A stretch of DNA of 64,000 nt from Hyphomicrobiales bacterium (GCA_009377755.1 WHTM01000002.1:1-64000), one strand, 5' to 3'. Positions 26,021 through 34,964 are shown, counted from the first letter of the stretch. Made by a program: numbers and translations. Notes: a model not told the origin generated them from the letters alone.

Positions 26021-27241
26021 ATGACAGTCCAAGACCCTCAGATCCATCGCGAACCGGTCGCGCCGCTGCCGCCGATTCGCGTGATCGACCTCAGCCGCGT
26101 GCTGGCGGGCCCCTATTGCGCGCAATTGCTCGCGGACATGGGTGCCGACGTGATCAAGGTGGAGGCTCCGATCGGCGACGAAAACCGGCAGTGGGGCGCG
26201 CGGCACGAGAACGGCACGACCTGCAATTTCTACAGCGTGAACCGCGGCAAGCGCGGCATCACGCTCAATCTGAAGTCGCCGGAAGCCAAGACGATCCTGC
26301 ACGGCCTGGTGCGAAAAGCCGACGTGCTGATCCACAGTTTCCTGCCTGAAACCGGCGCCAAGCTCGGCGTCGACTATGAATCGCTCAAGGCGGTCAAGCC
26401 CGACCTGATCTTCTGCTCGGTCAGCGGTTTCGGCGAAAGCGGCCCTTTGCGCAACAAGCCCGGCTACGATCTCATGATGCAGGCGTTCGCCGGCGTCATG
26501 TCGACCACCGGCTTTGCCAACGGACCGCCGATCCGGTCCGGCGTTTCGTTCATCGACATGTCAACCGGCATGATGCTCTACGGCGGAATCCTGACCGCCC
26601 TGATCAACCGGATGCGCACCAGCAAGGGAGCCTGGGTGCACGTGTCGCTGCTCGAAACCGCGATCTCGCTGCTCGGATACCACGCGGTTTCCTGGCTGCA
26701 GGCGGGCGTGCTGCCGACCAAAGAGGGTTCCGGCATCTGGCATCTGTGTCCCTATCAGGCGTTCCCCTGCAAGGACGGCTATCTGCTCGCCGGCGCCACC
26801 AACGACGTGGCCTGGCGGCGCTTCGCCGTGGCGATCGGGCGGACCGATCTCGACCGGGACGAACGCTTCAAGACCAACGACAATCGCCTGAAGCACCGCG
26901 ACATCCTGGTGGGACTGCTTGAGGAACACTTTCGGACCCAGGACGTGGCCCATTGGCTCGACCGGTTCGATGCCCATGGCGTCGCCGCGTCTCCGCTTCA
27001 CTCCCTCGATCAGGTGCTCGCGCATCCGCAGGTCGCGGCCAACAACATGATCGTCAACGCCCGCACCAAGGACGGGCGCAACGTCCCCGGTCTCGGCATG
27101 CCGTTCAAGATTTCGACCTATTCCGCCACCTCGGAGCGAGCTGCTCCCGATGTCGGAGCGGACACGAACGAGGTGTTGAGCGAGGTTCTGGGATTGAGCG
27201 AATCCGAGGTGCAAAAGCTGCGCGATTGCGGAGCGATCTGA
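26021..27241 (+). CDS. CaiB/BaiF family acyl-CoA:carboxylate CoA-transferase
   Basis: 406 residues of class III CoA-transferase: IRVIDLSRVLAGPYCAQLLA with A-D-V-I-K-V-E-A-P, S-V-N-R-G-K-R-G-I, and V-S-F-I-D-M-S-T-G whose Asp matches the catalytic residue that forms the acyl-anhydride. It activates a carboxylic acid by swapping CoA. It follows the LLM gene without a gap and its TGA overlaps the next ATG by one base (TGATG). Confidence 0.95.
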   Translation: MTVQDPQIHREPVAPLPPIRVIDLSRVLAGPYCAQLLADMGADVIKVEAPIGDENRQWGARHENGTTCNFYSVNRGKRGITLNLKSPEAKTILHGLVRKADVLIHSFLPETGAKLGVDYESLKAVKPDLIFCSVSGFGESGPLRNKPGYDLMMQAFAGVMSTTGFANGPPIRSGVSFIDMSTGMMLYGGILTALINRMRTSKGAWVHVSLLETAISLLGYHAVSWLQAGVLPTKEGSGIWHLCPYQAFPCKDGYLLAGATNDVAWRRFAVAIGRTDLDRDERFKTNDNRLKHRDILVGLLEEHFRTQDVAHWLDRFDAHGVAASPLHSLDQVLAHPQVAANNMIVNARTKDGRNVPGLGMPFKISTYSATSERAAPDVGADTNEVLSEVLGLSESEVQKLRDCGAI

Positions 27242-28011
27242 TGGGATCGGTCGAGATCGAGCAGCGAGACGACGGCTGTCTCACGCTCACATTCAACAAT
27301 CCTCGTGTCCGGAACGCTCTCAGCCTTGCGATGCTGGTCGAGATCCAGCGGACGCTTGCAGCCGCCGCCCAGGATCCTAAATGCCGTCTCGTGGTTTTTC
27401 GCGGCTTCGGCGCGGACTTCTGCGCCGGTCGTGACATCTCGGATGTCGGAGACATTGAAGCGCTTTCGGATGACGACCTTCGACGCGACTTGCAGCCGGT
27501 GAAGCAGACCGTATTGGCCATTCATGACTTTCCGAAGCCGGTGATGAGCGCGGTGACCGGCTATGCGCTCGGACTTGGGGCGTCGATCGTCGCACTTTCG
27601 GATATCGCGATCGCCGATGCCGGTGCCCGGTTCGGATACCCGGAGGTCAAGATCGGCATCCCACCGTCGTTGACGACGATCTCGCTGCTCGCGACCGTGC
27701 CTCCCAAGGCGGCGCTTCCGTTGCTCTTCGGCGCTGCCATGATCAACGCGCGCGAAGCCCAGTCGATCCATTTGATCACCAAGGCCTGCGACCCGGATAC
27801 CGTCGCCGCGACGACCGAGGACTGGATCGACCGGCTCAGCAAGGCCAGTCCTTCGGCGGTCGCGATGTGCAAGCGGCTCGTTCGGACCAGCGCCGGGCTC
27901 GATTTCGCGTCGAAACTCGATCTGGCCGTCGAAACCGCAGTGGCCGGATTCCGCACAGAGGATGCAACCGCAGGGCGCCGCGCCTTTCTCAAGAAGGAAC
28001 GGCGGTCCTAA
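27241..28011 (+). CDS. Enoyl-CoA hydratase/isomerase family protein
   Basis: 256 residues from ATG 27241, fused in TGATG to the CoA-transferase stop. It has F-N-N-P-R-V-R-N-A-L-S, the oxyanion strand G-A-D-F-C-A-G-R-D-I, then L-G-L-G-A-S-I-V-A-L-S-D-I and F-G-Y-P-E-V-K-I-G-I-P-P. The first glutamate of true hydratases is replaced (A-S-I-V) while the second (Y-P-E-V) stays, so the reaction may differ from hydration. It probably acts on the CoA ester made by the transferase. Confidence 0.92.
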   Translation: MGSVEIEQRDDGCLTLTFNNPRVRNALSLAMLVEIQRTLAAAAQDPKCRLVVFRGFGADFCAGRDISDVGDIEALSDDDLRRDLQPVKQTVLAIHDFPKPVMSAVTGYALGLGASIVALSDIAIADAGARFGYPEVKIGIPPSLTTISLLATVPPKAALPLLFGAAMINAREAQSIHLITKACDPDTVAATTEDWIDRLSKASPSAVAMCKRLVRTSAGLDFASKLDLAVETAVAGFRTEDATAGRRAFLKKERRS

Positions 28012-28048
28012 GCCGGGATCGGCCCGTGGAGCAGAAGGAAGCAAGGCC

Positions 28049-28813
28049 ATGGGCCAGTTCGATCTCCAGGGTGCCCTGGCAGTTGTGATCGGCGCGAGTC
28101 AGGGCATTGGGCAAGGACTCGCCGTTGCATTTGCCAAGGCCGGCGCCGACGTGGTGATCGCCTCCCGCACGCTCGAACGGCTGAAGGAAACTCATCACCT
28201 CGCGGCCGCCGCCGGCACCAGGATTATGTCCGAAGCGGTTGATGTCGCGTCTCCAGAGGGTATCCAGCGCTTCGCGGCGACCGTGCTCAATCGGGGCACC
28301 GTTCCGACCGTCCTGGTCAACAGCGCTTCGCTCGGCAGCCACAAGAATGTCTTCACCGTGACCCCCGACGACTGGAACACCATGCACGACGTGCATCTGC
28401 GCGGCACCTTCTTCTCCTGCCAGGCGTTCGGGCGCGCGATGGAAACGAAGAAGTACGGAAAAATCATCAACCTGAGCTCGATCTGGGCCGCGACCACGTC
28501 GCCCAACCGGGCGGTCTACGGCGCCGCCAAGGCCGGCGTCAGCCACCTCACCGCCGCGCTCGGCGTCGAATGGGCGCCGCTCGGGATTCGCGTCAACGCG
28601 CTGGCGCCGGCCGCGACCCGCACCCCGACCATTGCGCGGCGCATGAAGGAGCAGCCGCAGTTGGAAGAGACATTGCGCAGAGGCATCCCGCTCGGACGCA
28701 TCGCCGAGACCGACGACATGATCGGCCCCGCGCTCTTTCTCGCCTGCCCCGCCTCGGACTTCGTCACCGGTCAGACGCTGTTCGTGGACGGCGGCTGGCA
28801 ATATTCCAAATAG
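28049..28813 (+). CDS. SDR family NAD(P)-dependent oxidoreductase
   Basis: 254 residues from ATG 28049 after GAAGGAAG. Cofactor loop G-A-S-Q-G-I-G-Q-G, N-S-A-S region, catalytic Ser in INLSSIWA, YxxxK as Y-G-A-A-K, and the terminal F-V-D-G-G-W. It would oxidise a hydroxyacyl intermediate after the hydratase step, or reduce one. Last gene of the 24956-28813 operon. Confidence 0.95.
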   Translation: MGQFDLQGALAVVIGASQGIGQGLAVAFAKAGADVVIASRTLERLKETHHLAAAAGTRIMSEAVDVASPEGIQRFAATVLNRGTVPTVLVNSASLGSHKNVFTVTPDDWNTMHDVHLRGTFFSCQAFGRAMETKKYGKIINLSSIWAATTSPNRAVYGAAKAGVSHLTAALGVEWAPLGIRVNALAPAATRTPTIARRMKEQPQLEETLRRGIPLGRIAETDDMIGPALFLACPASDFVTGQTLFVDGGWQYSK

Positions 28814-29132
28814 CGCGGCCGAGCCCCTGGGACTGCCGCGACGCACGCTCCTCAGCCGCTGAAATGAATGGAGCGGATGGAAGGGAAACGAACCTCGTCA
28901 GCCTGGAAGAATCCAGAGACGTGAGGCAGCCGCCCGAAAGCGCGCAAACCAGCCGGCTACAATCGCGCTTTTCTCGATGCGTATCGCCCGAATGTCACTT
29001 CATACCGGTCGGCGAAGAGCGCAAACACCTCGTGGACTTGGGCCGGCCACAGATCCGCGAGCAGCATTCCCAAATCCAATGGAGTACGAAATCCCGGCGT
29101 GTTAGACGACCAAGAGCAAGGGAGAGGGCGAC
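28814..29132. other. Intergenic region, nothing recognised
   Basis: About 320 bases between the SDR gene and the Pr6Pr gene. A minus-strand frame across 28957-29070 reads somewhat protein-like (D-L-G-M-L-L-A-D-L-W) but has no start context or recognised family. A purine-rich GGGAGAGGG site near 29119 serves the next gene. Confidence 0.4.
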
Positions 29133-29768
29133 ATGGCATCGCTGTTCCGGATGACGGCGGGCATTCTAGGGTGGCTCGCACTCGCCCTTCAATACTGGCT
29201 CGTCATGACCGGCAACATCGGCCCCGAGCCGATCGAGCGCTCGATCAACTTCTTCAGCTATTTCACGATTCTTACGAATATTCTCGCCGCGCTTGCGTTG
29301 ACCCTGCCTTGGCTCGCGCCGCAATCGGCACCGGGGCAATTTTTCTCACGGCCATCGGTGAGAACGGCAATTGCGACCTACATCATCATCGTCATGGCAA
29401 TTACCTACCTTGTGTTGCGTCATCTCTCGAACTTGGAGGGTTGGTACGTCGTTGCCGACCTGATTCTGCACTACATTATGCCGATACTGTTCGTGATCGA
29501 CTGGTTGTTCCTTGTTCCCAAGGACACGCTGAAGCCGAAAGACGTGATAGTGTGGCTCGCATTTCCGATCCTCTATGTCATTTGGACCATCATCCATGGC
29601 GCATTGTCAGGCTTCTATCCCTATCCCTTCTTGAATGTCGGCGAACTCGGCTACGCACGGGTGCTGATGAACATGGTTGTGCTGCTCGCCATATTCCTCA
29701 TTCTTGGGCTTTTGCTGGTGACCGGGGGCCGATTGATTGACAAGGCTCGCAGGGCCAACGCCGCCTAG
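29133..29768 (+). CDS. Pr6Pr family integral membrane protein
   Basis: 211 residues with about six membrane segments. The sequence matches the Pr6Pr family (FAR-17a/AIG1-like): ALQYWLVMTGNIGP, F-F-S-Y-F-T-I-L-T-N-I-L, L-H-Y-I-M-P-I-L-F-V-I-D-W-L, and Y-P-Y-P-F-L-N-V. The eukaryotic relatives hydrolyse fatty-acid esters of hydroxy fatty acids; the bacterial role is unknown. The conserved Thr and His positions of that family (TILTN, LHYIMP) are present. Confidence 0.85.
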   Translation: MASLFRMTAGILGWLALALQYWLVMTGNIGPEPIERSINFFSYFTILTNILAALALTLPWLAPQSAPGQFFSRPSVRTAIATYIIIVMAITYLVLRHLSNLEGWYVVADLILHYIMPILFVIDWLFLVPKDTLKPKDVIVWLAFPILYVIWTIIHGALSGFYPYPFLNVGELGYARVLMNMVVLLAIFLILGLLLVTGGRLIDKARRANAA

Positions 29769-29854
29769 CACCGCGGCACAGGGATTATGAGCGCGCCGGC
29801 AGAGTAAAGGCGACTTGAACAAGAGTGATTTCGCGTCGTGTCCCGGACGCGAAA

Positions 29855-30112
29855 TCAGATTGTGCGCCGCCCGATTGTCGCATGATAGAGCCAAAGCACC
29901 GCGATCGAACCGATCACGGCAACGATCAGGCTGTAGATATTGAAGCCGGTGATTCCGCTTGCACCAAAGAGACTGAACACGAATCCGCCCACGACAGCAC
30001 CGACAATTCCCAGAACAATGTCGAGCAGCATTCCCTGACCGCTCTTGTTCACGATCTTACTGCCGAGAAAACCTGCAACTAAACCAAGCAGGATCCATCC
30101 CAAGAACGACAT
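29855..30112 (-). CDS. GlsB/YeaQ/YmgE family stress-response membrane protein
   Basis: 85 residues from ATG 30112. Three hydrophobic segments with the family pattern GWILLGLVAGFLGSKIV, D-I-V-L-G-I-V-G-A-V-V-G-G and a last segment ending in L-W-L-Y. Also called transglycosylase-associated proteins, these small inner-membrane proteins are often induced by envelope or acid stress. AGGAG lies ten bases before the start. Confidence 0.93.
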   Translation of the reverse strand: MSFLGWILLGLVAGFLGSKIVNKSGQGMLLDIVLGIVGAVVGGFVFSLFGASGITGFNIYSLIVAVIGSIAVLWLYHATIGRRTI

Positions 30113-30233
30113 GACGAGTACTCCTTCCGGAACCATTCGCCGGTGCTAAATACACGTTCGCATAAAGCTCGGCCGAACAGCAACATGTAGATTGAACGGC
30201 TTGCATTCACGCTCCGTCGCTGCCGGCCGACTC

Positions 30234-30710
30234 CTACTTCTGCGTGAGGGCGGCGGCGACTTGCTGCAGACTCGGAATGCTCCCATTCGCGGTCAGCTTG
30301 TCGACGATCCCCGGGAGGTTCTTCGCCAACTGCGACAGAAGTTCCTGCTCGTTGATGCCGGCCTGCTGTGCAGCTTGGCTGACGGTTTTCTGACCAAGAG
30401 CCGCGCCCAGTTGCCCGGGCTCGATCGGCTTGTTCTGACCCGGCCCGACCCAGGACTTGACGGTGTCGTCATGCCCGGCACTCTGCAGCTTATTGAGGAG
30501 ACCGCCCAGGCCGCCAAGCAGCCCGCCATCCGGTGAACCGGCGCTACCCGGTGAACCGGCGCTACCGGCCTGAGGTGCGGATGGCTGAGCCGCGGCACCG
30601 CTACCGCTCATCATCTTGCCCACAAGGAGCGCGCCAAGAGCGATCATCAAGGGCTTGGCGAGACTGCCGCCAGGGGCAGCCTTGCCGAGAGCTTCGTCTA
30701 ACAGTCCCAT
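30234..30710 (-). CDS. YidB family protein
   Basis: 158 residues. It starts M-G-L-L-D-E-A-L-G-K and carries the YidB/DUF937 helix pattern at the C-terminus: D-T-V-K-S-W-V-G-P-G-Q-N-K-P-I, L-G-A-A-L-G and I-N-E-Q-E-L-L-S-Q-L. A Gly/Ser/Pro stretch in the middle has a short duplication (GSAGSP twice). The function of YidB is unknown. The window has another DUF937 protein at 34965. Confidence 0.9.
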   Translation of the reverse strand: MGLLDEALGKAAPGGSLAKPLMIALGALLVGKMMSGSGAAAQPSAPQAGSAGSPGSAGSPDGGLLGGLGGLLNKLQSAGHDDTVKSWVGPGQNKPIEPGQLGAALGQKTVSQAAQQAGINEQELLSQLAKNLPGIVDKLTANGSIPSLQQVAAALTQK

Positions 30711-30845
30711 GTGGACCTCCATTTGCAAACAGAACGAAAGTTCCCGTCATCCTGGATTGTGATCGGATCGAACGGGCGCAGACACGCGATCGCTCTTAAG
30801 AAAGTGATCGCGGTGAACATGAACAGCTCTCCAAGTCCGGGGCCT

Positions 30846-31307
30846 TCACCGACCACTCAGGCGCCTGTTGCACACACTGTAGTAGCCGCCACCTTTTTGA
30901 ATCCATCTGAGGCCACCGTTGCCGTTGCCGACTTTGTTGGCGCGGTACTGGTCGAGGCATGTATGCATGCGCGCCCTGCCGGCCGATTGATTGGCATATT
31001 TCGGCGAAACGGCTGTCGGGAACACAGCGTCTCCGGCCCGGGCGAACGCTGCGCGAGCAGCGGCTCGAGCGGTGGGGCGGGGTGCGGTTGCCGTGGTTGC
31101 CGCTGGAGCGGAAGTGGCAGCCACGCCGGCGCTGCATTCAGCCTTACGGAAGGCGTTCCATTTCATGCCGCTCAGGGTCCCGGCAGATTGCGCAGCCCTA
31201 TACTTTGCGCTGCATTCCTTCATGGTCAGGGCGTATGCAGGTGCCGGGTAAGCCCAGGCCATCAGAGCAGTGGTAGCGGCCAAAATTCCATAGGCACGAA
31301 TTGACAT
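30846..31307 (-). CDS. PsiF-repeat family secreted protein
   Basis: 153 residues with a signal peptide (GILAATTALMAWAYPAPAYA). Directly after it stands a PsiF repeat: M-K-E-C-S-A-K-Y-R-A-A-Q-S-A-G-T with K-W-N-A-F-R-K-A-E-C. An Ala/Pro/Thr-rich linker leads to a second cysteine-bearing part (HTCLDQYRANK ... V-C-N-R-R-L). PsiF proteins are phosphate-starvation or stress induced periplasmic proteins with unknown role. ATG 31307 follows a GGAGGA site. Confidence 0.85.
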   Translation of the reverse strand: MSIRAYGILAATTALMAWAYPAPAYALTMKECSAKYRAAQSAGTLSGMKWNAFRKAECSAGVAATSAPAATTATAPRPTARAAARAAFARAGDAVFPTAVSPKYANQSAGRARMHTCLDQYRANKVGNGNGGLRWIQKGGGYYSVCNRRLSGR

Positions 31308-31764
31308 CGTGTCCTCCTTCGCAAACGACCACGGGACCTCTCATAATCGCCAACCGATAACTCAGATCGTATTCATATCGCCGACTCCAGAACCACCCCC
31401 TTTCAAAGGAAACTGATCGACAAAGTTCACATCAGATGAAAGAAGCGCGGCCTATTTGAACATTCAAGCGGCAACGGAACCTTATGGTCACCCGACTTAT
31501 GCTCGACGGACGCAAACCCGATCCTGGTAAGTGGAACCGTATCCAGATTGAGGCCCAGAGCACGCTGCGCGAATCGAGCCCGAGTTTCTTTCTTCAGGAA
31601 GTTTCGCATTGCAATTCGAAGAAAGCCCACACCCGCACAACTCCGACCTCAGGCCGCGACGCCGTACGGGTCATGTGTCCAAGACAAAGGCCACCTTTTC
31701 GGGTGGCCTTTGCCTTGTCGTCGGGTTGTCAATGGAACAACCATCGGACCTTCGCAGCCTTGCA
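31308..31764. other. Intergenic region with one terminator, no gene recognised
   Basis: 457 bases between the PsiF-type gene and the duplicated secreted protein. The only clear element is the hairpin at 31685-31712. Open frames across it lack start sites and protein-like composition. Confidence 0.5.
31685..31712 (-). terminator. Strong hairpin, likely terminator of the 31765-32475 gene
   Basis: Perfect 11-base stem (CAAAGGCCACC with its complement) and a six-base loop, 52 bases past the stop of the minus-strand gene. The stem ends in CTTTG on either strand, giving a short U-rich tail, so it may also work in the plus direction. Confidence 0.6.
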
Positions 31765-32475
31765 TTAGTCCTCCTGAGAGGACCTGTAGCCGTTGCTGGA
31801 TGTTGGCCTGTGGTTGATCTGGACGGTCTGGCCAGTGTTGATCGTCCGCGTCGGGAGCATCTGCGTTTCGCGCAAATTCACGGTCTGGGACGTCACCACC
31901 GGAACGTCATGAATGCGCGTCACCACATTGGTCCTGACCACCGGCTGCACCCGCGTGACGTTCACAATGCGGTGGATGTTCTTCACATACCGGGTGCGGT
32001 TGACGTCTCTGTAACGTGTGACGTTGTTGACCCTCTGCACGGTGTTGTAACGGTAGGACGTGCGCACTTTCGGGCTGGGAATGTTACCGCCCATATTGAC
32101 CGTCCTCGATGTGCTTACGGCCTGGGCCGGAAGCATGCGTGTCTGGGACCTATGCTGGGTCTCGTTCAGGATTGCGGTCCGGTTATTAACGCGCGTGATC
32201 GTGTTCACGCGCGTGACAGGTTGCACGCGCGTGACATTCACAATGCGATTGACGTTCGTCACCCGCTGAGGGCGATTAACGTCCCTATAGCGCGTGACGT
32301 TCCGGACTCTCCGCACTGTATTGGTCTTGACCGACGTATTCACTTTCGTGCTGCTGATCGGCCGCTTGCAGTTGTCACCAACGCAGCGTGTTTGAGCCGA
32401 GAGCGGCGCGGGAATAATCACGGCGCTTACCAGAGTGGCGGCTGCAACGACACAAAGTCCTCGTAGACTCGTCAT
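31765..32475 (-). CDS. Secreted protein with an internal duplication rich in Arg-Asn-Val-Thr
   Basis: 236 residues with a signal peptide (LCVVAAATLVSAVIIPAPLSAQ). No known family. The mature part contains two long copies (about residues 50-115 and 140-215) sharing R-x-N-V-T-R-Y-R-D-V-N-R, R-I-V-N-V-T-R-V-Q-P-V, and a following T-R-V/I ... N-x-x-E-T-Q ... MLP. The composition is basic and beta-prone, with short Val-x-Arg repeats, which suggests a surface or cell-wall-associated solenoid or a nucleic-acid/LPS-binding protein. Only two cysteines lie near the N-terminus (C-V-G-D-N-C). Confidence 0.75.
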   Translation of the reverse strand: MTSLRGLCVVAAATLVSAVIIPAPLSAQTRCVGDNCKRPISSTKVNTSVKTNTVRRVRNVTRYRDVNRPQRVTNVNRIVNVTRVQPVTRVNTITRVNNRTAILNETQHRSQTRMLPAQAVSTSRTVNMGGNIPSPKVRTSYRYNTVQRVNNVTRYRDVNRTRYVKNIHRIVNVTRVQPVVRTNVVTRIHDVPVVTSQTVNLRETQMLPTRTINTGQTVQINHRPTSSNGYRSSQED

Positions 32476-32760
32476 TATCGATCTCCATCTTTCTTTCCGC
32501 GAAACCCTTTTGGGCGGTTGAGAAGACGCGCAGAAGCCGAAGCCGAAGCGCGCGGAGAGACGTTACGACGGAAGATGTGACCGTCACCTTTGCGGATATC
32601 GAAGAGTTATCATCCCTATTTCGTCGTTCTCTGGGCAATTTAACCAAGAAAATGAAGACCCGTTTGCGCCCCATTGAAGCCTCTATTTCGTAGAATTATA
32701 ATCAAATTGGCTCTGCATCCTGGCATCTTCGCCAATCCCTCAATAACCAAGGGTCATGTG

Positions 32761-33588
32761 ATGCGTAAGGCTTTCCAGGCCGCTGCGACGCTGCTTGTTG
32801 TCCTCGGCATTTCGCAGACAAGTTCCGCCGCTCCGCGAGCGATGCAACCCTGTCAAGAGCAAGCCCTCGGCAATCTCGAGCGTTTGTCGCCGCGCGGGTA
32901 CACGATCTACAAGGCGATGACGGACAAGAAGCAGTTTCTGACATGGCTGACCTGCGATGACATCCAGCTCGGATTGGCGACAAGCGTCCATGAATCCGTT
33001 CATGCCCTGACGGAAGAGCGCGATGCCTTTCCGCTTATCAATGGCGGCGAGGTTCGCCGGCCGCATCAGGTCTCCAAGTTCTTTGCGCCGAAAGAGGTCG
33101 TCAGGAATTTCGATTCGAACGATTCCTATGTGCAGACTTATCTTCGCCCCGGCGGCGCCTCCTCGGCGAACGATTTTCTCTATATGCTCGATGAATTGAA
33201 CGCATACAGCCATGATCTGCATTCAGCCGTGAGGCTCGTGTCTCTACGGAGACGCGATCGCGAGATCGATCATCGCGATGGCCTCACAGCCCTCATGGCC
33301 TTTGTGGTGAGCTACGTTGACACGGCGCAAAAGAAGCGGCTGGCGGCCTGGCAAGGTCTGCAGAGTCCGGAGCCGAGACGGGCCCTGCAAATCCTGTGGA
33401 CGCAAGCCGAAACGGCTCTGGAATCGTCTTGCGGAATACCGACTTTCGGTCGAAAGGACCGGGACTATATCGCGTTCATGAGGAACCCGAAGAACAATGC
33501 TGCTCTCACCGAGCTGATCGGCCGGGCTCCGAATTTCTCCATTGACTGCCTGTCGCCGACAGTCACTGGATCCACGAAGCCGCGCTAG
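32761..33588 (+). CDS. Secreted protein with HExxH motif, possible zinc metallopeptidase
   Basis: 275 residues from ATG 32761; an upstream frame exists but the signal peptide (QAAATLLVVLGISQTSSA) starts here. Residues 77-81 read H-E-S-V-H inside TSVHESVHALTEE, a classic HExxH zinc site. A conserved-looking acidic helix DELNAYSHDLH at 144-154 could give the third ligand (Glu145 or His151). The rest resembles no peptidase family I can name. It lies between the duplicated secreted protein and a repeat-containing membrane protein whose stop overlaps its own by four bases (convergent). Confidence 0.7.
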   Translation: MRKAFQAAATLLVVLGISQTSSAAPRAMQPCQEQALGNLERLSPRGYTIYKAMTDKKQFLTWLTCDDIQLGLATSVHESVHALTEERDAFPLINGGEVRRPHQVSKFFAPKEVVRNFDSNDSYVQTYLRPGGASSANDFLYMLDELNAYSHDLHSAVRLVSLRRRDREIDHRDGLTALMAFVVSYVDTAQKKRLAAWQGLQSPEPRRALQILWTQAETALESSCGIPTFGRKDRDYIAFMRNPKNNAALTELIGRAPNFSIDCLSPTVTGSTKPR

Positions 33589-34898
33589 TCGCCTGCCATC
33601 TCTCGCCTCAGACCGAACCGGCCAAAGGGGAAGAAGAAGCGCGGCTCCTGAATCACCTCGGGGGCGCTGCTCGCTATCCTCGTCTTGCGTCTGACATTGG
33701 CCACTTGGCGCTGCCTTTTCTTCCTCACAACGCTTGCGCGGCGCTGAGGCTGATAGGCCTTTGACTCTTGGGCCACCTGGCGCTGCCTTTTCTTCCTCAC
33801 AACGCTTGCGCGGCGCTGAGGCTGATAGGCCTTTGACTCTTGGGTCACCTGGCGCTGCCTTTTCTTCCTCACAACGCTTGCGCGACGCTGAGGTCGATCG
33901 GCTTCTCGCCGTTCAACCACTTGGTCCACGCGGACGAACTTGGGCGCTTGAGCCGCATCCGGTGTTCGATCCGCCCGCGCCACCGGCTCTGCCACCTCAA
34001 CTGGTCCTGTTTCGACCACACGTTCTTCCGGCTCTCGCGTAGCAACACCATCGGTCTCACTGACCTTCGGGCGCGCCGGGACGATCGCCATCATGCTGCC
34101 AGGCACCTTAGGGCGTGCCGGTTTGATCGCCGTCATGCTGCCAATCGGGACGCTCTGCTCCTGCGAATTTGCGGGTGGGTTCGATTGTGGTTTGGCATCG
34201 GTCAGCCTCGGCCCGATCTTGGTGAGGCAGCGTTGGTCGATATAGGGCCAGACACTTTCCTCGCAGGAGCTGGTCATGTCCGACGGCAGGTCGACGATCC
34301 TGATGCCGAGAGAGGGGTCACCCGTTTGTTCTGGTTGCGCCGCTTGCGCTTCCTGGACTTGCGGCGTCGGCGTCTGTGGAATCGCCGCGACGATCTCGCT
34401 GGTATTTGCTCTTTTTTCCGTCGGCTCGGGCTGCGGCATGTGGGCGAGAATGACCGCCGTTCCAAGAGTCACACAGAACAAGATCGTCGTGATAGCCAAT
34501 CCGACGGAGCGTTGGCGGATTTGGAACGTGCGCCGGGCATAAGGCAGACGTCCGACAACAGGCGAAGGAGGAGCAACCGCCGCTACAGGCGAAGGAGGAG
34601 CAGCCACCGCTACAGGCAATGCCGCACCTGCCGGCACGGCAGGCGCGGGCAATAAAAGCTGTGACGTTGAAGCCGGCAAAACCTGTGACGATGAAGCCGG
34701 CGATATCGTCACCGGAGGCGTCGATGGCACAGCCGGACGCGGACGTGGACTTGAGCGCTTTTTCTTCCGGCTCAAGGATACATCTTCCGCCACGCCGAGA
34801 CTGGGAGCCGGAGTCGCGACCTTCGAAGCGGTTTTTCGTTCTTTTCGAGGGCCGCGTCTCTTCGGCGGGCGTGACGTTGGAGTTGGAGTCTCGCTCAA
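33585..34898 (-). CDS. Single-pass membrane protein with basic tandem repeats
   Basis: 437 residues starting at TTG 34898. Layout: a basic Pro-rich cytoplasmic part (residues 1-60), Ala/Pro/Ser-rich linker (60-118), one membrane segment at about 131-153 (SVGLAITTILFCVTLGTAVI), then a region with two cysteines (S-S-C-E-E-S-V-W-P-Y-I-D-Q-R-C-L), and a C-terminal stretch of three 24-residue Arg/Lys/Gln-rich repeats. The W-P-Y-I-D-Q-R-C motif is also seen in short Rhizobiales envelope proteins. Function unknown. The TTG start is weakly supported. Confidence 0.65.
   Translation of the reverse strand: MSETPTPTSRPPKRRGPRKERKTASKVATPAPSLGVAEDVSLSRKKKRSSPRPRPAVPSTPPVTISPASSSQVLPASTSQLLLPAPAVPAGAALPVAVAAPPSPVAAVAPPSPVVGRLPYARRTFQIRQRSVGLAITTILFCVTLGTAVILAHMPQPEPTEKRANTSEIVAAIPQTPTPQVQEAQAAQPEQTGDPSLGIRIVDLPSDMTSSCEESVWPYIDQRCLTKIGPRLTDAKPQSNPPANSQEQSVPIGSMTAIKPARPKVPGSMMAIVPARPKVSETDGVATREPEERVVETGPVEVAEPVARADRTPDAAQAPKFVRVDQVVERREADRPQRRASVVRKKRQRQVTQESKAYQPQRRASVVRKKRQRQVAQESKAYQPQRRASVVRKKRQRQVANVRRKTRIASSAPEVIQEPRFFFPFGRFGLRREMAGD
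33706..33897 (-). repeat. 72-bp tandem repeat inside the membrane-protein gene
   Basis: Units begin at 33706, 33778 and 33850; the first two are nearly identical and the third differs at a few bases before it runs into unique sequence. Each unit codes for 24 residues including PQRRASVVRKKRQRQV. Length is a multiple of three, so copy number can change without breaking the frame. Confidence 0.9.
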
Positions 34899-34964
34899 GG
34901 TAAACTTCGTCCGTTGCGGGTTTGTATGCGGTGGACTTATGTCATCGATGCAATCGAAAGTGCG

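Noticed and set aside
28957-29181. Minus-strand frame of 74 codons between SDR and Pr6Pr genes
   Set aside because: Overlaps the next gene start, no start site and no family; recorded only as intergenic.
31484-31768. Plus-strand frame ahead of the 31685 hairpin as a small gene
   Set aside because: Composition not protein-like, no ribosome site, and it reads through the terminator stem.
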